Of a stretch of DNA of 36,982 bases, positions 11,400 through 21,999 are shown piece by piece. This DNA is from Alectoria sarmentosa (Eukaryota > Ascomycota > Lecanoromycetes > Lecanorales > Parmeliaceae): NCBI GenBank assembly GCA_009733775.1, contig WOGZ01000325.1, positions 1 to 36,982 of the forward strand. Reading direction: 5' to 3'. Under the pieces are notes generated by a model that was given only the letters and a program-made list of their open reading frames with translations, had not been told where the DNA came from and searched no databases. How positions within the stretch are numbered: the stretch's first letter is position 1; the number at the start of each line of letters is the position of its first letter. The position numbers and the translations under genes are program-made.

Positions 11400-12433
11400 A
11401 TTTCTTAAACGATTTGCAATTTAGCAATTATGATTTACGATTCAAATAAAAAAAACATCGACGGTGAAAAGTTATTGAAAGAATTATCGTTAATTATTTC
11501 AAAATCATTTATCGAAGAATTGATAAAAGAATTAATAAATGGTTTTAACATTAAGTTAAATATCGTATTAAAAATGAAAGATTTATATAAAAAAAAATGA
11601 GATTTTTCAACGAATCATTTTTGCGAAAAATATCGAATAAAAAAGAATTTCTTAAAACTTAATAAAAAAAGGTCTTCGATTGAAATTTGAAAATTATTAA
11701 TTAAAAAACGATTTTTTATACGTATAAAAATGATTGTATATATTTGATAATGCGAAACTTAAAATATAAATAATTAAATTTATATATAATTCGTTATTAA
11801 ACGATTATGCAAAACGTGTTATCACATATAATAAAATTAATATTTATTATTATTAATTCGAGATAATAAACACCGTCTTTAAATTTATAAATAATTATTA
11901 TATTTATAAACGATTCAAAAGTTATAAAGAGAGTAAATATGAATTTTTTAAATCTTTTTTTATATCAAATCGATATTAAAAAGACATTTTCGTTAATTTC
12001 ATTATTTTGTTATTTATTTATAATAAATATAATAAAGATTATTAATATATTATAATTGTTATAAATCGATTATAAATCGATTAACAAAAAAGAAAAAATT
12101 CGTGCTTTTAAATTTTTTTGACGTTAAAATTATAATATAAACCTTTCTCGAATGAATTTGAAAAGAAAAAGAATATTCGTTAATTATCATTTTTGATCGA
12201 AATACACAATTCATCGCTCACTTTTAATAAAGATTGTGTATAAAAATTAAAATAAAATTAAAACTTTTCATTGCATTTCATTTAAAAATTAACGATTAAA
12301 CGAAAAACGTAAATTTCGCATTATAGCAATATCTTTACGCGTATATAAATTATAATTAAAAAAATAAAAAAAATAAAATTATTTATTGCAAAGTTTGAAA
12401 TCAATTTAATTAAAAGCGTTTTTATAAAAATTG
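11400..12433 (+). pseudogene. Element D integrase remnant, first part, cut by element E
   Basis: The core domain reads VNMNFLNL (about 11,936), which is the MDFITGLP block with Asp changed to Asn. Then FDRNTQFIAHF (about 12,196) keeps the second catalytic Asp. KLKLFIAFHLKIND-TKNVNFAL-QYLYAYINY (about 12,255-12,350) corresponds to STAFHPETDGQTERVNQxLEQYLRAYVNY, with the catalytic Glu changed to Lys. Two of the three DDE residues are thus altered in the G-to-A direction. The frame runs to 12,433, where element E begins, and continues at 19,535 with CPFFDY, the PFFANYG block. Confidence 0.9.
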
Positions 12434-12602
12434 TGTTATGACTCAATTGTAATGTGAAAAGAAGATGAATTTCTGTTACTTAAAAATTCGTATTTGTGAG
12501 AAAACGGAGAAGTTAATATTAAAATAATTTAAACTCTCTGATTTCTTTTTAGCAGAAGCGTTTGCAAAAAGCTTTTGCAAATTAATAATAATAATCATAA
12601 CA
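12434..12602 (-). repeat. Element E 3' LTR
   Basis: 169 bp with perfect TGTTAT/ATAACA inverted ends. It shares the GATGTGAAAAGAAGATGAAT-type core and the AAAAATTCGTATTT core with 19,361-19,529. This copy is less mutated than its partner. Confidence 0.92.
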
Positions 12603-14290
12603 TATATTAAAGAAAAATAAATAAATTAACGTCTTTATTAATAATGCTTATTATCATAATAAAAAACAAATATATATAAAAAGTTGTTTTTTAAATAAAG
12701 AAATTCAATAAACGATAATAAACGTTATTAAAAACTTTTGACTTTGAAAATCTTTTGCATATTGATTAAGCGTAATATAATTAATATATATAAGACTTTA
12801 AATCGACAAAATCATATTTTTGCGTGATTTGTCTCTTTTTTTTTTTAAATAAACGGGGCTATAATAATAGAAAGCGCTTTTTTAACAGTTTTAACAATTT
12901 TATTCGTAATCGAAATAAGTAAATATTTGATCTCATAATCCTTTATTAAATTTATAACATTTAATAAATTTTTTAACTTATATTAAACGTTATATTCGTG
13001 ATCTTAATTCTTTCATTTTAATAAATATTCAATTTTTTCATTAATAATTCTTTTGTTTATAATTTTTTTTATCTCGAAATTATCGTTTTTATTATAAATG
13101 AATAACGATTTCGTATTGATTTTTTTTTATATGAATTTGAACTTGTTACGATAATAGCGAATTTTAATTGAGCGATTAATATTATTAAATGAATTCGCAT
13201 AATAAATGAAAGTTGTAATCGATATGTAAAAAAATCGACTTTTATTAATACTTTAAAAAAATCGATTCTTTATTGCGATAACTTTCTATTTGATAAATTT
13301 AAAATAAAATATTTATGATATAATTTAAAATAAGTTTCGTTTTCTTTTTTAAAATTGATAATTAAATATTTGAAATTATATCGAGCTTTTATAAAAATGA
13401 AAGCGAATATTATTGCGTTATTCGCTTCTTCTCGCTTAATAAAACGAAATTTATTAAAGATTTTTTTAAATAAGTTTTTCGCAAATAATATGCTTATAAC
13501 GTCGTTGATTTTGAATTTATAACATAATTTATTAAATATTAAATTCGTGATATTGTTAAATGAATTATTATTAATAATTTAAATATAAAATAAAATCTTA
13601 TTTCATTTATTATTTAATTTAATAATCAAATGAAAACGCAATATTATTTTTATCGTTTAATTAATTCGTTTAAATTAATTATTTATTTGAAAATAATAAA
13701 TTATAAACGTTAAAAATTTGACTTATAATCTATTCAAGATTTTCTTTTAAAAAATTAATATAAATCTTTGATTCTTATCATTAATAATGCTTTTAAATAC
13801 GTTTTAATTATATTGCAATAAAATATATAATATAATTTCGACCCATTGCGTAATAAATCAAGTTTTCTTTTTTAATATCAAAAGAATTTTTTTAATAAAC
13901 TTGTAAATAATAATGAATAAACAATTTATTTTTACTATAATAAAAAATAAAACGATAATGAAATTTATTATTATAATGTGAAAAGAAATAATTGAAATCG
14001 CGACCGAAACGAGAAATTTATAAGATTTATGTTTTTTGATTTAATTAAATTGATAAAAAGAGTAATAAATTATATAAATACGTAAATTCTTAAATAAATG
14101 TCGAATGAAAATCGTATAAGTTAATTTGTTATAACATTTATAATAATTTTCATAATTGAAAAGATTATATGCTTATTTGAACATTTTTTGTTTTATTATA
14201 AACGAAATATAAAGACGTTATTTATTCTCGCCGTTCACGTAATAAATAAAATCTTTTTATAATATAAATAAAATTTTAATAATAGTTTAA
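12603..14290 (-). other. Element E 3' interior, decayed, nothing recognised
   Basis: This part corresponds to the end of the polyprotein and the 3' untranslated region of E. Stops occur in every frame and I could not pick out integrase blocks. It contains no candidate host gene. Confidence 0.5.
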
Positions 14291-14374
14291 ATAGCGAAAA
14301 TTTCTTTTTAAATAATGAAAGTTTTTATTTGAATAACGAAAGTTTCTACTTAAATAGCGAAAGTTTCTTTTACG
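14291..14374 (-). repeat. Four-unit 21-bp minisatellite inside element E
   Basis: Four consecutive 21-bp units start at 14,291, 14,312, 14,333 and 14,354, each of the form ATArYGAAArTTTyTwyTTrA. On the element's coding strand each unit encodes seven residues of the type ETFAI-stop/Gln-V/I, so the array was probably an in-frame heptapeptide repeat before RIP. It is followed by a perfect (AAT)8 run at 14,388-14,411. Confidence 0.8.
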
Positions 14375-15079
14375 AAAGCATTTTTAAAATAATAATAATA
14401 ATAATAATAATCGTTATTGTAATAAACTTTAATATAATAAAAAGTTTTTTTTAATAAAAATCGTTGAAATAAACGTGTTTTAATCGTTATTTAAAATCGT
14501 TCGATATTTTTATAAAAATAGTATAATAAATAAATACTCTCTTCGCTATCGAAAAATTTGTTATCATAAACTTTGATAAGTTATTTATATTATTATATAA
14601 CGCATCGAATACTTTTTTAAATCGATTTAAAAATGCTATTATAATAAAAGCGTGTAATAAACGTAATAAAATATTAAATATAATATTCGATTTATTAATT
14701 TTATAACGAAATTCGAGATTAAACGTTAATAAATATTAAGAAATACGAATAAAACGTAAATTGAACTTGTTAATATTAATAATATTCAAAGTAATTTATT
14801 TAAAAATAAATATTGCTATCGAATGATTTATATAAATTATCATCGATGATTTTTGATTAAATTCGATTATGTAACGAATCTTTTTCATGACTTATATTAT
14901 ATCGATGATTTTCAATTTTATAAATTAATAATTGTGCTTAACAGTGTTAAAACATTTGTTAAAAAATATAATAAATTATATATTCGTTCGTGCTATCTTA
15001 TTAACATCTTTCGAAATTCGATTTTATTTAAAATAATAAATTATAACAACGAATTCTCATCTTTTAAAAGCGTTTAAAT

Positions 15080-16110
15080 TCACGAATAAGAATTTTGTGA
15101 AATCGTAATGTATTAAAAAGAAAGAAATATCGAAAGTCTTTTATAATTTACGAAAAGTCTCAACTTTTGCTTTCGTAAACGCGTAAAAGATTATTTTAAT
15201 AATAAATCGTTTGCGAGCAAATCTTTTATTATTAATTTCGAGTTTTTTAATAAATATAATTTTTCGCTTTTATAATGAATTAATTAATTGAATATAATAA
15301 AATATTGATGACTTAAATTATTTGATAAATTCTAAATAGATTTTAAAGTTTTATAACGTTTTTGAGAATTTCAAATTAATAATAACATAAATCTTTTTCT
15401 AAAAAATAAACATTTTTAAATTATCGATTCGTTATTTTAAAAGAATAATCGAGAAATAAATAGTAAATGATTTAATAAAAAATAAATTCACTTTTTTGAT
15501 ACGAAAAAATTCGTAAATTTATCATAAATGATTGAGATGCTTTTATAACGTATAAAAAAAATGATAATATTATTTACGAATGTTTTAACAAAGTTTTTAA
15601 ATTGTCATAATATAATATTAATTTATTTTTAAACATATAAAGACGATTCTTTATAATTTATAAAAGCGATAATAAATTCTTTTTATTATTTATGATTAAT
15701 TATCGTGAATTTATAATAATTATTGCGTGTTATAAAAAATTAATAAAATTAATTGATAGCATTTATGATAAATAAATATAAATATTTTAATAATAAAAAA
15801 ATGATTTTTGATTGCAACGATAAAGAATAGAAATTTGTTTTAACAATTTTGTTAAATTCGCGAATATTTATTATAACACGTTTCTTATAATCATTAAGCG
15901 TATTTTTTCAAATTATAAAAATAGAATAATTATACAACGTAAATTATTTGATTCACGTTATCTTTTCTTTTTTATAAAGTTTATTAAATGTAACATTAAT
16001 AACTTTTTTATTTTTTTATCTTATCGAATATATCTTAACAAATTTAAACGTTATATTAAATTTTAACGAAATGAACATTCATTTTTTCTCTGAGATGTTT
16101 ATCGTTTAAT
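15080..16110 (-). pseudogene. Element E reverse transcriptase remnant
   Basis: On the minus strand the entry block reads KVINVTFNKLYKKER (about 15,965-16,010), corresponding to the 'DxVIDxxFDKLHxQGRM' start of a fungal gypsy RT. It is followed by NIREFNKIVKTNFYSLSLQS (about 15,820-15,875, the VVDIRGLNKI block) and an FYNTQ stretch. The catalytic box reads FVNNIIIF at about 15,560-15,582, i.e. YVDDIVIF with both Asp changed to Asn. Then KHLNHL follows. Stops and at least one frame change separate the blocks. The linker VNMSE-type region upstream (16,020-16,140) reads TINISEKK-MFISLKF, like DVPEEEWMPIPLK. Confidence 0.8.
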
Positions 16111-16129
16111 TTTAATCGACGAAAAGATT

Positions 16130-16723
16130 TTAATATTTATTAAGCAGTTGAGTTAATAAATTCGCTACTTTAAACTTTTCGTAAATCATTATTTCATTTA
16201 ATATGACATGTTTTAAATATGAATCGATCGTAATAATTATATTATCGATAATAATTATATTAATGAAAATATCTATTAAAGACTTTTTTAAATCGATATA
16301 AAAATTATTTATTATAATAATTATAGTAGTAATTATCATAACAATTTAACGTATTAATTTGATTTTTTAATTTCGTTAATTTATAATAATAAAATTAATA
16401 TAATGTGCTTCGATAAAAAAGCATTCGTTTTATTCATATTCGTTTAATATATTAAATCGTACTTTACGTGAAATAATAATCGATTAATCAATATCGTTTT
16501 TGATTTAAATTTCGCGAAAAAAAGCATTTATCATATAAGCATAAACTTTTTCGATATAATTTAATAAAAACGAGCATTGAGACTTAAAAAGTAAATCTCG
16601 ATTCGTTGATAATTCGTTAACGTAAATTATTGTTATAAAGGTAATAACACGAAAAGATAAAATTATATAAAAGATTAATTTCACGATTCGCTTAACAGAT
16701 TCGAAACGAGCATAAAAATTCAT
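16130..16723 (-). pseudogene. Element E protease-RT linker remnant
   Basis: Two open stretches on the minus strand belong together. At 16,505-16,723 the sequence includes YVNELSTNRDLLFKSQCS, resembling the 'LPxxRDYLFEP' segment between protease and RT of fungal gypsy elements. At 16,130-16,339 it includes NEIMIYEKFKVANLLTQLLNKY, like the 'xEITVYGxxEVAxxLxxIVxEY' segment directly before RT. The family match is from recalled patterns. The next block to the left is the RT entry. Confidence 0.65.
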
Positions 16724-18179
16724 AAAAATAATTATTTTATAATAATTATCTATTTTGATAAATTGTGTAATAAAATCGATAATTTTTTTTTAATATAAAA
16801 ATATTCGCTTCAATGAGCATATTTATTTTAAAATCGTCGATAATATAAATTTCTCGCGTGATTTAAGCGAAAACATAAATGTTATTAAAAAGCACGTTTT
16901 TTATATAAAAGATAAAAATAACGTACTCGTTGAAATAATGAATCTTAGATTTTAAACCCCGAATCGATATTTTAATAATTATCTTTCTGACTTTCGTAAT
17001 AGTAGAAATAAACGTTCGATCAATTATGATTATAATATAATCGACATTTACATAAATCTTTTACTTCTCGTTTATAGGTTTTTAATTAATATGCGTAATA
17101 ACGTAATAATAATTTCGAAAGACAAATTTAATATTCAATATGAATTTAAAAACGAAAGAAATGATAAAAAACTTTTTATTAATGTTAACAATAAGTGTTT
17201 CGATAATAAGATTTTTATTTTAATTAAATTTATTTGCGAAAAGCTTTTTATGCTCAGTAAGGTTATTTGCAAAAAAAAAAAAAAAATTCACATTCGTTAC
17301 GTAAATGAATAAAGAGTTTATTACGTAACGTTATCTTACATTTATAATACTCACATTAATAATTTATAAAAAAAAAAACTTTGAAGAAATAATTTTTTAT
17401 ATAATCATTTTAAACGTTTTTTTATATTTAATTATTATTATAATTATTATAATCTTTTATAAAACCTTTTTTAAATGAGTATAAAATATAATCGATATAA
17501 ATATTTTAATTAATATAATTAAACTCGTTTTCGTTACCTTTCTCGATCGCTGCTTGATAAATTCGTTAAAATTATAATAAAAATCGATTTTGATTTTAAT
17601 AATTTTCATTGTTAAAACGAAAAGATTATCGATTTTATTATTATTAAAACGATTAAATAAACGAGAATTTAACGCGTTTTTTATTATAATCGATATCGTA
17701 ATTTAAAGTTTTATAAAAAAAGCGCGTAATGAAATATAAGCGTTTTCGTCGTTTTAATACGTTTATAATCGATTGCTTTAATAATTTTAATAAATTAAGC
17801 GTTAATTGTTTTAATTATTTATAAAAGATTTTTACGAACGATATTATTAATTGTTTTGATAAATATTAAATTAAGATTGAAACTAAGATTGATACGATTT
17901 GAATTAATATTTACGAGAATTTTTTGCGTTTAATTTTCTTTGCTGCATAAAAATTTATCGCGAATAACGTGTAACATATTTTCATTATTAATATTTTCGC
18001 TTATTTAGCGACTTTAAAAATCGATTGTAATTAATGTTAATATCGAATTTTGATATATTTTATTGAAATTTTATGTTAAAATCATTTTATATATATAATA
18101 TATAATCTTTTATCACTTTTATATTTATATTTTAAATTATTTTCATAATAGTTTAAATATACTCGCGCGACTTTTTATA

Positions 18180-18690
18180 ATAAAAAACGTTTTATAAAAA
18201 ATACTTTTTTTTATAATAAAACGATCATATTTTGAGAATAAGATAACTTTCAGCGATTTAATAGTAAACGATATTATTTATTCATGTTGTAAATAATGAA
18301 ACGTTTATTATTCTCAATTAATTTAATAATAAATTAAATAAGAATTGTTTCTCTTAAATAAATTTAAAGGTTTTATTATAACAATATATTATCTTTAATA
18401 CGAATTATATTCTTAACTTAATCGATAAAAACATATATGTTTTGAAAATAAATGTTTTTGTTAAAGTGTTTTATAATAAAAGCGATATTAGTAGATTTAC
18501 TATCGTAAAACGAGTTGAAGAAATTAACGTCGTTTATATGAAATCGATTTACTTCGTTATTGTTAATAGTAATAAATGTTATCGATTTTAACTTTTTTAA
18601 TAATTCGAGATTTTTTGTAAATTTTGAAAGTTTGAGTATAATATAAATCTTCGTTATTATAACACGTAATTTTGAAAGTTGTGTTTTCAT
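18180..18690 (-). pseudogene. Element E gag remnant
   Basis: A 90-codon open stretch on the minus strand (18,690 to 18,418) includes FHINDVNFFNSFYD and KNIYFQNIYVFID. After a stop it continues with IYLRETILI, FIIKLIENNKRFI and LLLNR at about 18,230-18,360. This order resembles the fungal LTR-element Gag pattern 'xVGFFDPxYxx...YRDVYAFIDRLKD...CLRGxALxWyxSELS'. It lies just inside the right (5') LTR, as expected for gag, which supports the minus orientation of E. Confidence 0.75.
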
Positions 18691-19360
18691 AAATTCTTAA
18701 ATCATAAATAGTTTAAGTTCGATCGATTGACGATGAATAACTTTTTTCGCTAACGTAGCAGCAGATATTGTTTATAACGATGATTCGATAATCGAAAAAA
18801 CAATTTGAAATAATATAAGCGTAGTTTTTATTAAAAAAGATTCGTAACGTCGAAAAAAATGTTAAATAATTAAGATAATTCTTAAATTTAAAATACGATC
18901 ATCGAAGACTTTAACGAATCGTTATAATAAAAATATTTGTGCTTTTTAATAAACTGAAAAGAGAAATTCGATAAATTGAAATTTTATAATAATTAACTTT
19001 AAATGTGCGTGATTAATAACGATATAACGAGCAATAATTATTATCTCACGAGAAATCTCTTAAACTTTATTAATAATTTCGACGAATGTTATAATTTAAT
19101 ATATAATGCGTATAAAATTATTAATAAAAAAAAAACAAAAGAAATATTTATAATAAAAATAAAAATGTTATTCGACGCAATTGAAAAAGTTAATTTGTCG
19201 TCGACGATAATATAAATCGAATTTATTTGAATTGAGTGAAGGTTTTATAACAAGATTTTAATTTAATAAATTGAAATTAATGTTAATGTTTAATGAATCT
19301 TTAAAGCTTTTTATAAACATAAAATGATGCTTGTAAGTAATCGAGATGTTGTTATTATAA

Positions 19361-19529
19361 TATTATAACTCAATTGTGATGTGAAAAGAAGATGAATTTT
19401 TGTTATTTAAAAATTCGTATTTATAAGAAGACGAAGAAGCTAATATTAAAATAGTTTAAACTTTTTGATTTTTTCTCAGTAAAAGCGTTTGTAAGAGACT
19501 TTTATAGATTAATAACAATAATTATAATA
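19361..19529 (-). repeat. Element E 5' LTR
   Basis: 169 bp, same length as 12,434-12,602, beginning TATTATAACTCAATTG and ending ATTATAATA. It is more heavily mutated than the left copy. The next bases, AATTG, are the target duplication, and the D integrase frame resumes with CCC CTT TTT. Confidence 0.92.
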
Positions 19530-21055
19530 AATTGCCCCTTTTTTGATTATAAAAAAATATATATTTCGTTTCGATATTGAATTTTTTATATTATGAGATG
19601 TTAACGCAATTTAAAAAATAAAAAAAAATATCGTAATTATAAATAATTTTATAAAGAAGATTGAGGAAATGAAAATTCATTTTCGATAAAAATTTATTTG
19701 AATTCGAAACATTTAAAAGAAATACGCAAATCGATATCGTTTATTATTATTTAAATTACGATTTGACGATTTAATTATGTTAAATTGTCGAAACATTAAA
19801 ATTATGAAATTCAATAAATTTCTCGATTATAAAAATATGAAATCGTTTAAAATCGTACGAATTATTAACAATTCGATATATAAATTTAATTTGCTCAATA
19901 TAATATAAAGTGTTTTTTCAATTTTTCATTTTTAATTATTATATAATATCATTAATGATTTTTTATTTAAATAAAAATAATCCTTTTTTTCTTTTATATA
20001 TACAAATAAAAAAAAACGAATCATTTAACGAAGAAGATTTTCGATTTTAAGATAAATAAAAAACGAAAAGATTTTATAATAAGATTTAAAAGTTGTTTAA
20101 TATGTAAAATTAAATATATCGATTATGATGATAACGATGATTCGTTTACGTGATAAATTTTCACGAACGCTATCGACTATTCAAATTTGATAATAGATTT
20201 TCATTATAAATATTTAAATCACGACGATTTGTATTCGTTTTTTAAGATTTTTCACAATTAAAAGCCTTTTTTTGCGTTATTAATATTTTATTGCGCTTAT
20301 AAAATAAAAAAATTTAATTTTTTTCAACTTATGAAATCGTAAAAATAAATAAAATTATGAGGGAATACGAATATCGTTATCGTTGTTACACGATAAATCT
20401 TTTTTGATTTAATTAATTCGCAATAAAGACTTTTAAAGAATATAATATAAAGCGCTTCGTATTTATAATTATTTCTCGATTTTTTTTCAATTATAAAAGT
20501 GTTTGTGTTTTTGAAAAGAAAATAATATCATAATTTGTTTTTCGATATTACGATTCATTATAAATCAAGATTAAATTTATAATTCAGTCTTACATTAGCG
20601 TATCAAGTTATAATTTAATTTTTAATTTTTGCATATATACATTTATATTTAAAACTTCGTAATTAAAATTTCATTTAAATCACGTTTAAACACTATTTAG
20701 TTTTACGTGTAATTTTTAACAATTATATATATAATATTTTATATTAATAAAATATATAAAAAAAATATTATTTATAAAAAGATATTATTAAAAGCGATAT
20801 TATAAAGAAAATGCGTATTTATTAAAACGTTAAATTTAATCGAAATTATCGTAAATATAACGTGAATATTAACATATATTAAATTTATCGAATATTAACA
20901 TAAATATAATATAAATATATAAGAAAAAAATTATAATAAATTTAAAAAAAGCGAATTCGTTTTTTTATATAATAAAAATATCGTTATAAAATAATTATAT
21001 ATAAAATTAAATAATAAAACATTTAATTTTTTAATTTATTTAAAATAAAGTATAT
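19530..21055 (+). pseudogene. Element D integrase end and 3' terminal region
   Basis: The first codons after the AATTG duplication (CPFFDY) continue the integrase remnant ending at 12,433, matching the 'SPFFANYG' block. Farther right, a KNIVIINNFIKKIEEMK-like stretch near 19,625-19,670 fits the helical region before the integrase C-terminal domain. From about 19,900 I recognise nothing. The 3' LTR of D should lie in the last few hundred bases, but its partner is outside the window. AT-rich composition ends at about 21,055, just before AACAGCCAGTCAGTC. Confidence 0.7.
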
Positions 21056-21374
21056 ATGTGTATAATATCAAACAGCCAGTCAGTCGGCTATCCGGGACGT
21101 CAACATTTCATATCAAATATTTCCAAACGACCACGCCGCCGCTCGGACAAAAACGGTAAAAGAAGTCTTTTCTCGCCAAGAGAATTTACCGGGACCGTCA
21201 CGCCCACGTTGCTATGAGCGGCTCTGCTCTGAATCGAAATGTCAAATCTCCTTCCAAGGTGGCCGTTGCTCAGATCTTAACAGCTCGAGTGCCCTTCACC
21301 ATATTGGGCCTAGCGTGACTTGGCACGTTGCACAAATACATAGCTACGTGCTACGCAGTTGTGTAATGCATAAA
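21056..21374. other. Normal-composition spacer at island edge, no gene seen
   Basis: Composition shifts within a few bases from RIP-like to balanced. No ORF of interest, no intron-bearing gene model and no RNA gene could be supported here. Confidence 0.6.
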
Positions 21375-21436
21375 GCGTGCATATTTTTGGCATAAAAAGT
21401 TCAGTTGCGAAGTCGATGTCTTTGAAGGGGGCTGTG
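21375..21436 (+). repeat. 62-bp island repeat, left copy
   Basis: This sequence, centred on AAAAAGTTCAGTTGCGAAGT, matches 30,616-30,677 in the same orientation at 55 of 62 positions. A shorter, inverted relative lies at 21,581-21,627. The two direct copies bracket both genes of the island. Confidence 0.85.
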
Positions 21437-21476
21437 CTTTTTTTGCATACACCGCGTGGGCTGCATTTGGACTTAC

Positions 21477-21566
21477 CCCCTTCGGCCTCCTTCAAAAACC
21501 ATCTAATCCCCTTCGGCCACCTTCAAGATCCATCTAACCCTCTTCGGCCCCCTTCAAACCTTGAGC
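21477..21566. repeat. 31-bp minisatellite, two full units and a partial third
   Basis: Units start at 21,477, 21,508 and 21,539, each with CC(C/T)CTTCGGCC followed by a CCTTCAA box; the first two share CCATCTAA and are 31 bp long. The reverse complement (CTTGAAGG-GGCC) resembles CTTTGAAGGGGGC in the adjacent 62-bp repeat, so both may derive from one unit. The array sits in the loop between the inverted arms. Confidence 0.8.
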
Positions 21567-21580
21567 CTTCCCATCAAGAG

Positions 21581-21627
21581 CATAGCCTCTTCGCGACTAA
21601 ACTTTTTATGCAAAGAAGATGCACGTT
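21581..21627 (-). repeat. Inverted partial copy of the island repeat
   Basis: Read on the minus strand it gives ACGTGCATCTTCTTTGCATAAAAAGTTTAGTCGCGAAG-like sequence, matching the first part of 21,375-21,436. With that copy it forms an inverted pair separated by about 145 bp. Confidence 0.75.
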
Positions 21628-21999
21628 TTATACATTTATGAGAGACTATTACTTCGACTCGCATGACGGAATTTCTCAAAGTATACGTAGTCTTCTGGCT
21701 ACAATTCTCATATTTACGCCTAACTAAACTCCTTGAGAGGCTCAATTCTGGAGATGCAATTTAGGGACTAACATGTAAATGAGTTCACCAAAACGCCATT
21801 GTTTCATTTAAACTATGAGACTGATTGCAAGCCCAGATCTGAAAGGGTCTAAATTATTAGACCCTTGTGGTGTTCGTGTGATTATCTGGAAGCGGAGACG
21901 TTGATTCTACCGCTGTAGCCGTGCCACCTGACCTTCCTGAAGGTTTCAGTTCGGGGCTGTAACCTGAACTACTGTGCTCTGACGAGAGGACCATGACCC
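21628..21999. other. 3' flank of the NACHT gene, no gene seen
   Basis: This presumed 3' untranslated and spacer sequence follows the minus-strand stop codon at 22,000. An imperfect palindrome around TCTAAATTATTAGACCC (about 21,848-21,866) could form a hairpin. No coding signal is convincing. Confidence 0.5.

Larger units (their letters stand above)
12434..19529 (-). mobile_element. Element E: complete RIP-decayed Ty3/gypsy-like LTR retrotransposon
   Basis: Two 169-bp direct repeats (12,434-12,602 and 19,361-19,529) bound a 7,096-bp unit. The left repeat has TGTTAT...ATAACA termini and the right has TATTAT...ATAATA. AATTG immediately precedes (12,429-12,433) and follows (19,530-19,534) the element: a perfect 5-bp target duplication. 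Gag, the protease-RT linker and RT can be read on the minus strand in the order 18.7, 16.7, 16.0 kb, so transcription runs right to left and the right repeat is the 5' LTR. All coding regions contain stops. Confidence 0.93.
1..21055 (+). mobile_element. Element D: RIP-decayed Ty3/gypsy LTR retrotransposon, host of the nested insertions
   Basis: Sequence homologous to gypsy polyproteins appears in the order protease, reverse transcriptase, RNase H, integrase, all on the plus strand, but in three pieces: 1-2,491, 10,749-12,433 and 19,530 to about 21,055. The gaps are filled by elements A and E, and the reading frame continues across both junctions when each insertion and one copy of its target duplication are removed. 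The 5' end lies outside the window. The 3' end is placed where composition changes abruptly, near 21,055; I could not identify the D LTR. Dense stop codons and loss of most non-CpG cytosines indicate repeat-induced point mutation. No functional protein can be made. Confidence 0.85.

Noticed and set aside
14853..15077. Plus-strand 74-codon ORF containing YYIDDF, resembling a polymerase catalytic box
   Set aside because: It lies on the antisense strand of element E, whose RT reads on the minus strand farther right, and no neighbouring RT blocks surround it.
1..21055. The extreme AT content suggested mitochondrial or plastid DNA
   Set aside because: Recognisable LTR retrotransposon proteins with RIP-type stops, LTRs and target duplications show nuclear repeats. 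No organelle genes, tRNAs or rRNAs were seen.
21377..21727. 116-codon plus-strand ORF across the repeat cluster
   Set aside because: It runs through the inverted arm and the 31-bp minisatellite. The Pro/Leu-rich product simply reflects the repeat, and no homologous family is recognised.
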